Part shown: positions 1 to 12,223 of the stretch, piece after piece
How positions within the stretch are numbered: the stretch's first letter is position 1
How the letters are laid out: the number at the start of each line of letters is the position of its first letter
DNA from: Trochalopteron elliotii
Taxonomy: Eukaryota; Chordata; Aves; Passeriformes; Leiothrichidae
NCBI GenBank assembly: GCA_024734555.1
Contig: JANPWX010000097.1
Location: 1,627,391 to 1,691,390, forward strand
Length of the DNA: 64,000 bases
Reading direction: 5' to 3'
Position numbers and translations under genes: made by a program
Notes under the pieces: generated by a model
The model's input: the letters and a program-made list of their open reading frames with translations, nothing else
Database searches by the model: none
What the model was told of the DNA's origin: nothing

Positions 1-1789
1 GGGCCTGACATCTACTCAGGCATACACACAAGACCACCCAATTTTCACATGCAGCACTAATTCCCTCAGGAGCTTACTAGGGGACCTAACCATTTGTAGA
101 CATCAGGCCACTTGTTTTGACAATCAATTGCAGGAGTGGAATTAAGTCACCAAACAGTACACCAAAGAGAACAGCCTAATAACTACATAAGAAGCTGGTG
201 GTTCAAAAGACAAACATTTACATAGTTAAATAAAGTAAGACTGAAAGAATAAAATAGAGCCAATGAAAAGACTTCCAAAGCAGAGTTTCAAAAGGAGGAC
301 CTGCAGGGAGAGAGGGACAAAGATGCCAGGATGAGCAAGCACTTTGGATGTCAGATGCTACCAACAGTGATGTACTTCACTGACTTCTCTAGGATTATTT
401 TATTTTCTGCCGTGGTAGAAAACAAGATCCAGTAAAAATAAAAAATACTTTAGTCCAGATCAGAAAAACTCAAACTGCATCTAAAGAAAATCCTACGTGT
501 AAGTCACAAGGTAAGATTTGCACCCAAAAAATTCCTTTTGCTTCCAATATTGTTCACTGCTACTGTTAATCAAAAAAGAATACCGGAAACTTAAATTATA
601 AGCTTTAAAAATACAGCTGTCAAGAAAAAAAAAGGTAGTTGCTTCAGTGTGCTTGCCATTTTCTATCAAGTGAACAGATGGCATTATTAAAATTCTAGTA
701 GAATGAAGTATTTATAAGTTTATTAGACAACACTAACTATACCAAAAAAAAAAAAGATAGCAATATTGCAAATAAAGCTGCTGGATTCAAAATAGCATAA
801 AAGTACAAATAAGGGTTATAAAATCACATTTATGAGTTAGTATACAAAACCAAATATGCCAAATGAAACAAAAGCACAAAAGAAATGCAGAAAAAGCTCT
901 ATAAAACAGTAATTTATTTTCCAGGGTCACTTCCAAATTACTCCATGCATTCTGAGCCTGAATTCTATAAAAAGGACTTCAAGTCTGACAGTCTCTAAGA
1001 CAGCTGAAAAGGAAAAAGCCTGTTATATTTGCTTTTCTTTAAATTTATATATAAAATTTAGACTATAATATACAATAAGTAAGAATGAAATTACTCCAGA
1101 AATAATACACACAGAAATGTAAGTCTTACTCTCTGAGGTGATGCTCTTATGAAATAAACAAAAGGCCAGCCAAATGCACCTAGCACATAGTGCTTTTAAA
1201 TGCTGTGCCACACTGGCTTATTTGATACCTGAAGTGCTTTATTTGCTCTTCTCTTCACCATTTTGAATTATTAGCCTACACTGAATTCACTTTGGAATCA
1301 CTGATTTGTAATTGATTGCCTTACTCTCTATTGTCTGTCTTCCAGCCATAGCAATGTCTCAACTCAGTAAATTGGTGTCTGTTAGGATTCTAATTAACTT
1401 GAATAAGATGCAAATTCCTGTCACCTTCAAAATGTGCCAAAATGGATTTACTATAAAAAGTGATAGCTAACAAACTGAAAATTCAGCTTTCACTCCAAAT
1501 TAATATATACCAGTTCCCATATGTGCAGATTTATTCAAATGCACACCACTTCTCTCTGCAACTTTTATTAGTACAATCTATGTTAATGTTTAACTCCTTT
1601 AAGCACCCTGTCCTCTCTGTGCATATTTTATTCAGTCTAAAACATCATTCTTGGAAAGGCCTTGCTTTGATACCTACATGGAAAATGACTCAAGAAGGGA
1701 CGTGTACAATTTCAAAGCATGAATCTTTCTCCAGAGTTTAAAGAATTGCATGGCACTTTTTCTTCAGAGAGATCCTTTACCACAGGAGA
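1..1789. other. Unremarkable AT-rich intronic DNA
   Basis: Only short A-runs (for example near 625-637 and 745-757) and chance reading frames are present. No repeat family, exon or RNA gene was recognised. Confidence 0.6.
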
Positions 1790-2280
1790 ACATTGATCAG
1801 TTGGAGTGAGTCCAGAGGAGGACCACCAAGTCAAGTGGAGGGATAGAGCACCTTTCGTATAAGGAAAGGTTAAGAGAATTGGCATTTTTTTCAACCTGGA
1901 AAAAAGACTTTGGGGTTACATGATTGCAGCCTTCCAGTACCTGAAGGTTGCCTACAAGAAAGACGTAGAGAGACTGTTTACAAGAGCACGTGGTGACAGG
2001 ACAAGAGCACGTGGTGACAGGACAAGGGAAAATGGATCTGAAATGAGAGTCGGTTTAGATTTGAGATTAAAAAGCAATTCTTTACTGAGAGGGTGAGGGG
2101 GCACTGGAACAAGCTACCTAGAGAAATTGAGGGTGTGCTATCCCTGGAACAATTCAAGGCCAGGCTGGATGGAGGTCTAAGCAACCTGATCTAGTGAAAG
2201 GTGTCCCTGCCCATAGCAGGGGGCTTGGAACTAGACGATCTTTAAGGTTCCTTCTAACCCAAACCATTCTGTGATTCTAT
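1790..2280 (+). mobile_element. CR1 LINE, 3' end fragment
   Basis: The segment follows the CR1 3' region in order: the block around GTCCAGAGGAGG, the CAGCCTTCCAGTACCTGAAG block near 1928, the GACAGGACAAGGG block, AATTCAAGGCCAGGCTGGATGG near 2150, and the terminal ACCATTCTGTGATTCTAT at 2263-2280. It is in sense orientation on the plus strand, opposite to PDE10A transcription. The copy is 5'-truncated, as is usual for CR1, and has no intact reading frame. It carries an internal 21-bp tandem duplication at 1980-2021. Confidence 0.92.
1980..2021 (+). repeat. 21-bp perfect tandem duplication inside the CR1 copy
   Basis: Two identical adjacent 21-mers (1980-2000 and 2001-2021), containing GCACGTGGTGACAGG, are followed by a partial third start. 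CR1 copies normally have one such block, so the duplication probably arose after insertion by slippage or unequal exchange. Confidence 0.9.
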
Positions 2281-5200
2281 TACCTAAACCATATCCAGCG
2301 TTTTGTCAATGTTTGTCTGTTACTCAATCAGATCCAACTGATGCCATCTCAGATTAGAATATTTGAAACTGTCTCTTCTTGAAGAGATTAAACCATCTAG
2401 AAAGGACTGGAAAGGTGCAGATCCACACCAGCCGAAACAAATTAGTCTGAACTGCCACTTCTGTGCTCTCCCCACTGCCTTGGGGCAGTTTACAGCTACA
2501 GCAGTGAGCCGTAGATATAATCTGCAATTACATAAGAAAAATGACCAGTGCATGGGAGGGCCTGGATATACACACCCAGGGATGGAAGCTGAGGGCAGGC
2601 AGTGCAGGCTTAAATCAACCACAGAATTATTTCCTGGGAACAAGAAGGTTTTGGCCCGAGCAAACACCACTTGAGCAGACAGGATTCATTGGCATCTCAG
2701 TTTCCTGATGACTGGGCTATTCAAGGCTAGTTGGTGCCAACTAAAGGAGCCTGAAATTCTGAAGACTTTCAAGAAGGCATTGAAAGTTCTCTTTGCTAAG
2801 ATGATTGCTACTTTTTTTTAACATGACAAGTTCATTCATATGTAATAGCTTAATATTTAATAAAACAAAATGCAATTATGGCTTCCTTCAGGCTGGAGAC
2901 ATGGACACGTCCTCTTTAGTAAAATGTAGCAGTTACTGAGATGTCTAGATTTAATGGGTTCTTCCATTCAAAGAACATGATAATCACATCAACATTCATT
3001 TCTATTTATTACTGTCCTTCAGCACAGGACTGGAATGAGTAAGAAGATTTAATGTTTTAGGTACCTGTAAAGCACACAGAGAAAGATTTATGTAAGAATT
3101 CACACTATTCTCTTCAGATCTTGAAATATTTCTTAACAATCAAGACAATCATTGCTAAGTCATACCTCTGAGTATACTCTTTCATTTGGTCCATCCTGCA
3201 TCTAAATGATTTAGGATTGATTATTTAGACAATAGTATTTTAGGAACAGAGGAATGGCATTAAGATTGAAAATTATCTTCAGCCTCCTAGTTTTTAATTA
3301 TTTAGACAACTCTCAAGTAGAAAACAAGCATGGAGAGAAACTTGCTTTGACAGCACAGTGACAGATTCCCTAACCTTGTTCTAAAAGATGCCCGTGATTC
3401 CAGATACTGACTGTATGATTGTCTTTAATACTTTCTTTTTCCATTACAATTCCAGATACACTGGAGGAATCCAAACTTACTCCCTAATTTACTTTTGTTT
3501 GCGTGCCGACGGTAGTACAGCAATGAAATTGGATAAGGTGTGCCTACAATATGAATGACAGGGTAAAAATGTGTTCAATTCCAAGAAAAACCCATTGCTA
3601 GAGACTACAATTTTTTCAAAGACACGTAAAGGAAAAAAAAGCATCTATTATGCTTCAGCTTTGTCTTGGGAGAAATATGACCTACATGGCTAGAGGAAAT
3701 TTATTCCTGTGAATATCTAATACAAAAGATTACCATAAAATAAAAAGCCACGGCTCAATGCTGTAAATGGGTGGATGCCCCCTACTGTGCAGTAGAGAGT
3801 AGAAAATAATGGCTGGCTTTCCAATGGAAAGGCTTGGCAGTCAGCCATGTGGTGCAGACTGGGTCCTGTCCCCAAACACATTCGCTTTGGCAACATATTG
3901 GGAGGTAGTTTAGAGTGCAAAAAATTAGGGAAAATAACCTTTCAATTAAGTTTATCAGTTGATCAATGCTATCCTTAATCATATTGTACATAATTTGATC
4001 CACACAAAACATAGCAAAATAAACATTCAGAGAATTTTTTAATGATGGAATTCTGTGTTCTCCTACTTAACAACACTTCGTAATTATGAAAACAAGTAAA
4101 AATCCTTATTAAGTACTTTAAAAGTTCTCGCTTGAAATATTATCAGTTACGAAACTTGTTCCTTTTTCCATACATAATTTAGCAAGTGTCCTTTAATTTG
4201 ATGCATGAAAGGATTTCCGACAAACATAAAACAAGCATATAACTCCATGCATTTCTTTAGAAACCCACTCTAGCATGTTGGTTTAAGTTGACAGCTAATA
4301 ATAATATAAACAAGACTTATTACTTAAATTGCAACTTGTTATATCCTGAAAATTAGGTTTCCTTTAAGTCCAAAGAAACCCAGGCTCTGTAGCACCCTAC
4401 TTCATAGATATGAAAACCAGCAAGAAAAGGAAATAGAACAAATACTACATATTTGTTTGCATCTATGGGGTGCTAATTAGTTGAAAATGGTGTCTCACCT
4501 GCCATCACCAATAGATTATGCAATCCACTCCTCTTTTTTGTAGCCTACATGCATCTACTCCTGCTTTTGTCCTTTTCCCATCTGTCCTATGCTTCCCCAA
4601 AGGGCTCTTCTTTCAGTACATAAGGAAAAGAAAGAAACCACTTAGTAAAGCCACTTCATATTCCTATCTTTACTGGGAACGTAGCCAAGGATGTTTATAA
4701 AAAGCATAAGTAGGATAAGCAGGTAAGTTGTTTTCTAAGCTTCTCTACTGACAGAGCAGCTCAGTCCTTCACATATTATGCCACAGTATCTTTGAAACAC
4801 TAATCTTCAGAGCAGTAATTTTCTAGTAAATGCTGAAACTAGTAGTGAAAAATTTGTAAGATTCTGAATTTGTGTGAGTACTCCATAAGATGAGGATTTA
4901 TAAGCAAACTTGGAGGGTTCTTCAGATATGAGTTCAGTATGAAAAGCAGGAGCAAATACTTGGGTACTGACAATTTTTTTTAACCTATTCTTTGCATACA
5001 GTAACTTTTTAGACAGTCACTGAGACCTCATCTTTAGATGTGTTTTAGGAGCAAAACAAGAGCTTTGTATCATCAACTCAAAGAAAGGCACCACTGTTCA
5101 GCATGTGTTTTCCTGCAGCACTTCAACTGGTCATAAGAAATTCCAGATATCTTTCCTATGAAAAAATACACTCTGCTTTTGCATTAATCCAGGCCTTTCT

Positions 5201-7607
5201 ATTAGAATTAACAAAATTAACGGGACCTTTGTGGGCTTTTTTTCACGTGTGTATAAATGCCAGTATCTGGAACTCGACATATACTTTGCTCAACCACTTA
5301 AAGGAAAATTTACAAAGATTAAATACGTCGAATGAAACACATTTAACAAAATACAACCTCTTTCAACTAATCTGAGGCACTTTCAAAGCAAAGGTCAGAC
5401 TGAGATAACAGGATTACAGAACAGATATTCAATACTTTCACTAGATTCCTAATCTGTTTCCTTGAGGAAACAGAAGAGTTACCAAGCCAGTTTCCAGTGA
5501 TTCCTCCTCTAGGCTTCGATCCTGGACATGTTTTAAAAACATTTTCAAAACCCAAGGTAATATCTGATGCAAATGTCCCAAGAAGAGGTACTGGGTACTG
5601 GTAAGAATGTAAAAAGCCTGTCCTTATTTTACTTTATTCTACTTATTAAAATGTGTGAGCTTGTCACTTACCACAGCAAAGGTTTTCACTAACCTTAAGA
5701 GATGCACAAATGAAGCTTCAAGGATATGAAAACAGTCAGGCTCAGTCAGCTCTTATTAAATATCTTTTTCTAAGAGGTAAAAGTGAAGTGAGACCACACC
5801 AAAGTTTTATGAAATGAAGCCAAAAAGTTCCTGACTGCTTGTCTCTAAGACAAATCTCACCTAACTACTGTACAAAATGCGCTTCTGTTTCTGCATTCTT
5901 TAAGAAAATCCACATTCAGAAAGAGTAGTGAAAGGTAACCAACTATACCTGAGGGATTCGGACATACCATGAGAGAGAGAGAACCTTGAGACCAAGGAAA
6001 ATCATTCCATAACCGTAACATGCAAAAAGCAATGGCAGACCTTGGAATGAAAACCTAGTAAAACTGTCTCTCCTAACAATCCTAGAATTAAGAAATATTT
6101 TAATATATATTTTTAAAATTATAAGCTTAGGGAAGTGCAGAACATTAAATAACACCAGGCTTCATTCTGCCTATTTATCAAAAGGAAAATAAGGGACAAA
6201 TACAAACAAGAGGATGCTGAGCTCAGCAGGTATAGATTTCAATTCCTGAAGATCTACATAAAGACAATCACTCAGAAAAAGCCAATAGTTTCTTAACAGT
6301 CTATAGAAGAGAGAGGTCTTCAAAAAGTCGACTAATTAATTGCGGAGCTGAGAAAACATCCAGAGAAAATTTAGTATTATTTGAAATGAGCTTTTCCTTT
6401 AAGGTGCATCATAAAAATAAAGAAAAACAAGTATCATAACTTAATATCCAAGATTTTATGCACATTTATTAAGAATGAAGAAAATGTAAATCAAATATTC
6501 TCTCCCTTTAACTAGATTTGCAAGAGGAAAAAAGAAAAGAAACAAGTTGAACTTCCAACATAACATTTATTCCTGAGGATTCTCTGTATATAGATTTTCT
6601 CCTTTCATTGCTCTATCAAAAGAATTATTTTGGCACTGCTAACAATCAGAAACCCACCCAATTTTTTTAAGCTGCCCTCCAAAATATTGCTAGATTCTAT
6701 CAGCACCTCTGTTCACCTAGAAGTGCTCCAGAAGCATCTCCATTTAGCTGATGGACAGCTACATAAACTAAAAAATTATCAATTCCAAATGATAAGTCAT
6801 CCACATTTGTGAACAGAAACTGCATTGGCATTGTCACACTGCAAAGAAAATATTAAAATCACCTATCATCCTACCATCCAGAAAAACCTCTTAGCTTTGG
6901 TGAGTTTCTTCAAAGTGTGTTTAAAAGAATCTTGTCTATGTCCCTATGTAAAAGGGCCAGTCTTGGCAATGCTTAAGACTTAAATCTGACTGTGTAGAAA
7001 TATAGAGTTGTAGTAGTTACTCCAGAATTTGAGCTTATCCAATCTCCAATCATAAAGACCTATTTGTGAAGAACAAAACTGCCAACATGGACCAGAAGTT
7101 CATTCATCAATGTTTAGATCTAAAAATGGTCACTAAAAGGTGCTGGACTGAACCATGACAAACAACAGTATTTCTGAGATTTCCTATGCTGTTGTGACTC
7201 TATAATATTGTTCTGTAACACCTATTGTGAATTTTGAAGAGCCATAATTGTCTCTATACCTACTCGAATTGCGTTGATTCAAAATTTGATAACTGTTATT
7301 GATCAGTCCAACAAAGAGTTTTTGATGAAGAAAAAAAACCCTCATAACATGAGAAAATACTTGTAAATACCCTTTTCCTGTATTATATAGTGCCATTTTC
7401 TCTGTACTTGGACATATATCTATATATTTATTCACTGTACTTGGTGTATACAGTTGGCTGCCACAATAGGTACTTTCAAACACTAAAGTGTATCAGAGAT
7501 TAATGGTCACTGTTTACTCCTCAGAAGCAAAGCTTTTTTTTTTCAACACAATCATATTGGTAGATAGGGAGCGGATAGTTATTTTCCCCAAAAAATTGTT
7601 TTGGCCA
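2281..7607. other. Intronic DNA without recognised features
   Basis: Mostly AT-rich unique-looking sequence. A somewhat GC-richer patch at 2400-2690 is open on both strands (about 103 and 116 codons) but shows no family motif, codon bias or repeat signature that I recognise. No exon of PDE10A was found here. Confidence 0.55.
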
Positions 7608-7613
7608 GAGAAC
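7608..7613. repeat. Target-site duplication, left copy (gagaac)
   Basis: Exact 6-bp direct repeat flanking the LTR; the partner is at 8122-8127. Confidence 0.8.
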
Positions 7614-8121
7614 TGCGGGTGGTTTCTCCTTGGGGGCTGCTTTACCGGCTCAGCAGTAAACCCCAGACCAACCGAGACAGTTTGTGTGGGTTCCTCAGAT
7701 CAGCTGGCTCAGCGTGGATAAGGCTTGGAAATGAAGAGCAGGCTTCTGCCGTGGGTTTGGAAGGTGTTTATTCAGGTGCAGCTCCACGTGCAAAAAGCAC
7801 GAACTGGCCTGTCCTTCTCCTATTTGTACCCCAGGACACAGCCTGGGGCAACAGGAGAATTCAGGCCAATGGATGGAAAGGGAGGGAGGTTCCAGAGGGG
7901 GACACTTAATACACAACAACTGAAGAGGGCAGGTGTCTGAGCACCTGGCCAAATGGGAGAAGATCTCCCTTCAAGTTACCAGGGTGATTGACAAGGGGCT
8001 CCCCTCTGGGAGATACCATGGGGGTTTGGGAATGGGTGAAGGGACTTTGGGAGGAACATACCAACACAAAATAAATAAAATACACATAAAACTTAGAAAG
8101 CATCAATCGTGCATTGCAACA
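7614..8121 (-). mobile_element. Solo LTR of an avian endogenous retrovirus (6-bp TSD type), 508 bp
   Basis: Read on the minus strand, the element starts TGTTGCAATGCACGAT and ends CCCGCA, the TG...CA termini expected of LTRs. It has an AATAAA polyadenylation signal (plus-strand TTTATT near 7768) and a TACAAATA-like box upstream of it. It aligns along most of its length, with gaps, to the LTR at 10407-10782. The 6-bp direct repeat gagaac at 7608-7613 and 8122-8127 is the target-site duplication. Six-base duplications are typical of class II (ERVK/alpha-beta-like) elements, so that class is inferred. No internal retroviral genes adjoin it, so it is a solo LTR left by recombination. Confidence 0.87.
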
Positions 8122-8127
8122 GAGAAC
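8122..8127. repeat. Target-site duplication, right copy (gagaac)
   Basis: Exact partner of 7608-7613, directly abutting the TG end of the minus-strand LTR. Confidence 0.8.
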
Positions 8128-8161
8128 AGTTGGAAAACACAACCTGGTAATAGTACACATA

Positions 8162-8200
8162 TGTAAAAACAATTATCTGTAAAAACAATTATCTGTAAAA
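8162..8200. repeat. 16-bp tandem duplication (about 2.4 copies)
   Basis: The unit TGTAAAAACAATTATC occurs at 8162-8177 and 8178-8193, followed by the partial unit TGTAAAA at 8194-8200. It lies 35 bp outside the LTR target duplication and is not part of the LTR. Confidence 0.95.
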
Positions 8201-10400
8201 TGAAAATTTTGTTTAAGAAAAGTAACAGACAATAGGGAGAACTCAGATTATTCCTTGAGTACATTCATGATTGACCATGAAATATATGATGGCAAACCAG
8301 CAGGTGTCACAATGATATGGCTTCCTAGGTAATACAATGCAAAAAGAGCACATTCTGGTAATTTAAAACTTCATTTGAAATAACCTCCTCTCTCAGAAGG
8401 CCATTCACTGTGTGGGTCATGACAACTCTGACTTAAAAAGAAGGGTCACTGTGTAGTTCCTAGCTGAAAAATTTGTTTTGAAAAAAAGTCTCCTCAAGTG
8501 TTCACTGTAAATCCAAAATCACTGCCCAGCAAGCTCTTGAACTGAATTAGTATAAATGTAACAAGTCAGTTGCTACTTCCCCACCCCAGTTACCAAAACC
8601 TGATGTCAGTTACACCCAACTGCAATAAATCCTTCAAAAACTCACAGACATTCCTCCTCCCACACCTATTATTGAATTGTGTCTTATTAATTTCCTAATC
8701 TTTGTTGCTCATCAATACCATCATCCTTTCTCTTTTTCCCTTTCACTCCTCATACTTAATGACAAATGAAATGAAACCAGCACTTTAGGATGAGGACCAA
8801 GCACCCTGTAAAAGAGCTCCCTTCTGTTACCTGAACCAACAATAAAACATTCTACCTTTGCATTAAAAAAGAAATGTGAGAAAGTCTCTTAATCACCACT
8901 GTTACTCAGCAAATTCAACTAGAGAAACATTTTTTTTCTGTAGCCAAAGATCATCACTTATGGGCATCTCTGCATACTGCAGGTTGAAAGAAAGAATAAA
9001 ATAATTTAGCTCAGTACTGCAGCTCACGTAAGTTTGAATAAGGTGCTGTCTCCAAAGAGTTTCAAAGATGCCTTATTGTTATAACTGAAGAGACCTCTTG
9101 CAGATTATCTAAGAACATCCATAAACGATGTGTTATAGTATAAAAACACAGTTTCTTTTCCAGCATATTCAAATGAGTTATTAGGTCAATCTGACTCACA
9201 ATTCTAACAACGGGTGGTACATAAATCCCAGAAACGTAAGAGAAGCATAATGACAGAGAATAATGACCCCATTCTGCTAAACTAAAAGTCCATCTACTCG
9301 ATTTTGTAGCCTATGACAATGGCTAGTAATAGCTCATTTAGAAAGGAAATAGGAAGAGAGTATGAAGAATTTACACAGTACGAAAAGAAAACACACACTA
9401 CAGATGTACAGAGTATACTTACTCCAGTATGTCCTCAGAGCAATCAGATGCTTATGAATTTTCTCAGCTGGAGGCTCCATCAGGATCATAGTACGTAACA
9501 GCTCTTGATGAAGTATTTCTTCTTTGGAATGTGTCTAATCACTTTTTGAACCCATTTACATTTTTAACATCTCAAAATATATTATGCTAATGGGTTCATA
9601 ATTTAGGCATGGGTTGTGTGAAAAAGGACATCCTGTTGTTTCAAATCTGTAGTCAATTTGTTTTGCAGGGTGCCCTTCATTGTTCTGTTATGGAAGAGGT
9701 AAATCTGACAACTGTCTCCATCATGACAGTCAGACAGTCATAATTATAAAACTTCTGCCACGGTTCAAGTCTTTTGCAGAATAAAGAAACCCTCTCTGTT
9801 TGGTAGCAGCGTCACAAAACTCATCACAGTGCACAGATAATAAAGAAGAAATGCTTTATAAAGAGTTAGTAACACTATAAGAACTGGGGGTCTTTTTCTG
9901 GCTGAATTTAACTAGATGTGCTATCCAGTGCAAGAAATTCAGACCTTGCTAACTTCCATCCACAATAACAACAAACCTCCTACAAAAGAACACAAGATCT
10001 ATGGATAATAACTGAGCACCCTCAAATGCCATATAATCAGTTAAGTAGATGTAAATGTCTTCACAGAATTTATAAAAATAGAAACAATAATTCTTTTGAG
10101 AAAAAAATATTCTTTAACCTAATTAGGCAATTAATTCTTTCTTAGCCTTTCTGTCCTTATGCTTAAACAAGACAAATCCTTCATGTAAAATTTATGCCTC
10201 TTGCTGGCTCAACACTGACACTGGTTTTATAACCCATTATAATTTCCTGCCAGTCCTCCTTACACCTGAGCTTAAGTGTTCCACAGGGAAAAAAAAAATC
10301 CATTCCCCTCAGACCTAGACAAAATTACCATACACAATCTCGTCTTTTTCCATAACTGACACTCAAACATTTCGCTCAAACTGCCTAAAGAATTAAAATA
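8201..10400. other. Spacer between the two inverted LTRs; no recognised feature
   Basis: About 2.2 kb of AT-rich sequence with no gag, pol or env-like reading frame and no primer-binding site or polypurine tract noticed next to either LTR. The two LTRs are therefore independent insertions and not the ends of one provirus, which also follows from their opposite orientation and different target duplications. Confidence 0.65.
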
Positions 10401-10406
10401 ATTAAA
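10401..10406. repeat. Target-site duplication, left copy (attaaa)
   Basis: 6-bp direct repeat flanking the plus-strand LTR; the partner is at 10783-10788. The motif is AT-rich and a further attaaa lies at 10793-10798, so the support is weaker than for the other LTR. Confidence 0.65.
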
Positions 10407-10782
10407 CGCTGCGGTGCATGATGGAGTTGTATATGTATTTTATTTGTCTGTATTGGTATGTCCCTTTGAGCCCCTTCCGAAACACCCCCAGTCCCTGTGG
10501 TATCACCCTGATGGAACCACCCCCTTCCTTCCCCCACCTTGCCCTGGAGTTTCCTCCTGCCCAGGCTGCGCCCTGGTACTTAAGGGGAGAACAGAGCCCA
10601 ACCCTTGCTCTGCCACGTGGATCTCCAGAGGAATAAACCTTCCCAAATGCACATCTGAGCCCACTCTTTATTCCAAGCCTGAAACCACGCACAGCCAAGA
10701 GACTGAGGAACCCACAAACTGTCTGTTTATGCCGGTCTGGGAACTACTGCTTGCCGGTAAGCAGCCACAGAAACCAGCCTCA
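10407..10782 (+). mobile_element. Solo LTR of the same retroviral family, 376 bp, plus strand
   Basis: The element starts CGCTGCGGTGCATGAT (first base apparently mutated from T) and ends AGCCTCA. It has a TACTTAAG box near 10578 and AATAAA at 10632-10637, and then shares with the 7614-8121 LTR the blocks around ATTCCAAGCCT, GAGGAACCCAC, AACTGTCT and GCCGGTAA. It is shorter than the other copy mainly because of missing sequence in the U3 part, between the TGGTATC block and the CCCAGGCTG block. It points in the opposite direction to the other LTR and is antisense to PDE10A. There is no adjoining proviral body. Confidence 0.85.
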
Positions 10783-10788
10783 ATTAAA
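10783..10788. repeat. Target-site duplication, right copy (attaaa)
   Basis: Partner of 10401-10406, immediately after the CA terminus of the LTR. Confidence 0.65.
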
Positions 10789-12167
10789 CACAATTAAACT
10801 CAATGTACTGTTATCCAGCTTTATTCGCCATTCATAAAGTCAGGTGAGGTGGTTCCTTCAAGCCTCACATGCTATTGTCAAATAGTTCATTGTCCCCCTC
10901 TGCTGTGCTAATGGAAATGTTAGCTTGACACGTATATTGCAGCAACAAAGAAATCTATTTAAAAAAAAAAAGCTTCCTTTCTTGCTTATTTTTTTGACTT
11001 CTAGAAATACAGATTGGAGGCATCTACACTTCTGATTAACTTTGCTCTCCTATGTATCCTGAGGAGGTGGTATTACCTGTACAGAGCATCTGAACTTCAA
11101 ATTAACCTCAAGTTTCCACAGTGACTTAATGATGCTTCCCGTTTGGTTGCATTTGGCTAAGCTCTCTATCTGTTCCCAACCTCTAACGGCTGATTTTCCC
11201 CACTCTATTCCTAGCATCCCTCCTTGACCTGCAATAGCTAATTCAGGCTAGGCCTAAATTAAGAGGAATTAGGGCTGTAGTCAGGGCTTGAATATCACCA
11301 GTACCTGATTAACTGTGCACCCACAGCACGGCTTGGATCTTGCCAGTTTGCACTTCCCCAAAACAATATTTAGGATCAGATGAGAGGACTAACACCTGCC
11401 CAGGACTGCTCCAGATGGATGCAACATCATATCTGGGTGTGAAGAAAAAGCACTTTAACCTTGTAGATGTGACATGCCATGCAACTAGGCCTCAGAGACA
11501 AAGATCAACATAACCTTACTTTTATCTGACGCTTTATGAGATTCTTTACAGTTTCTATGCATCTGGGTTTAATTTTCAGTACAATTGAAGTTTTACTACC
11601 CTAGTATTCCCCCATTTTTTCAGAGAGCTTATGAAAATAAAAATTCCTCTCAGAATATTGAAGTCTGCTGTAATGAAAACTGTCTAGGAATTCCACAGTT
11701 GACTTCTAAATTCTTACAACTCAATCTTCAGGAGGACTTTTTCTCCATCACCTGGAATTTCTGTCCAACATTCGTATCTTTGAAGGACATTTAAAAGGTT
11801 TCACCTCAAAATTTTGTGGGTTTGTTTGTTGTTGGACTTTTTATTGTCTGAAATGCAAGTACATGTTTTGAACCAAATAATTCCTATCTACATGCTTAAT
11901 AACACCTTCCAAGTATGTGAATAATATTTAAATAATAATACATAATAAAGTATGTGACACAAAACTCTATGTCAGAGGCAGAGGCAACAGTGTTCATTTA
12001 TGTGAAATACATGCATTCCTCCTACAACATATTTAAACAGGTATAATCTCCTGAAGGAGCAATTAGGGAATGTATAGAAGTAAATCAATGGAAATTAAAT
12101 CATGCTTAGGCCTTCCTCTTGCTAAATGATGTGGGAATGTAATTTGACTTTCATTCATAAAACATGC
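10789..12167. other. Intronic DNA without recognised features
   Basis: AT-rich, with a short A-run near 10960. Nothing coding or repetitive was recognised. Confidence 0.55.
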
Positions 12168-12223
12168 AAAAAAAAATCCCAACCCCCCCCCCAAAAAAAA
12201 AAAAAAAAAACAACAAAAAAACC
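12168..12223. repeat. Homopolymer cluster: A9, C10, A18
   Basis: An A-run at about 12168-12176 is followed by C10 at 12183-12192 and A18 at 12193-12210, then an A-rich tail. This is a slippage-prone simple tract; its exact length may be unreliable in any assembly. Confidence 0.9.

Noticed and set aside
2320..2674. Overlapping frames of about 116 and 103 codons on opposite strands
   Set aside because: Open on both strands through base composition only; no family motif, no splice sites and no evidence of a gene.
7601..7952. Overlapping frames on both strands
   Set aside because: They fall inside the minus-strand solo LTR and change frame at random; no coding signature.
7608..10788. Reading the two LTRs as ends of a single provirus
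   Set aside because: They are in opposite orientation, have different target duplications and no retroviral genes lie between them.
10414..10797. 127-codon frame on the plus strand
   Set aside because: Lies within the solo LTR; the proline-rich translation reflects the U3 composition and there is no retroviral protein.
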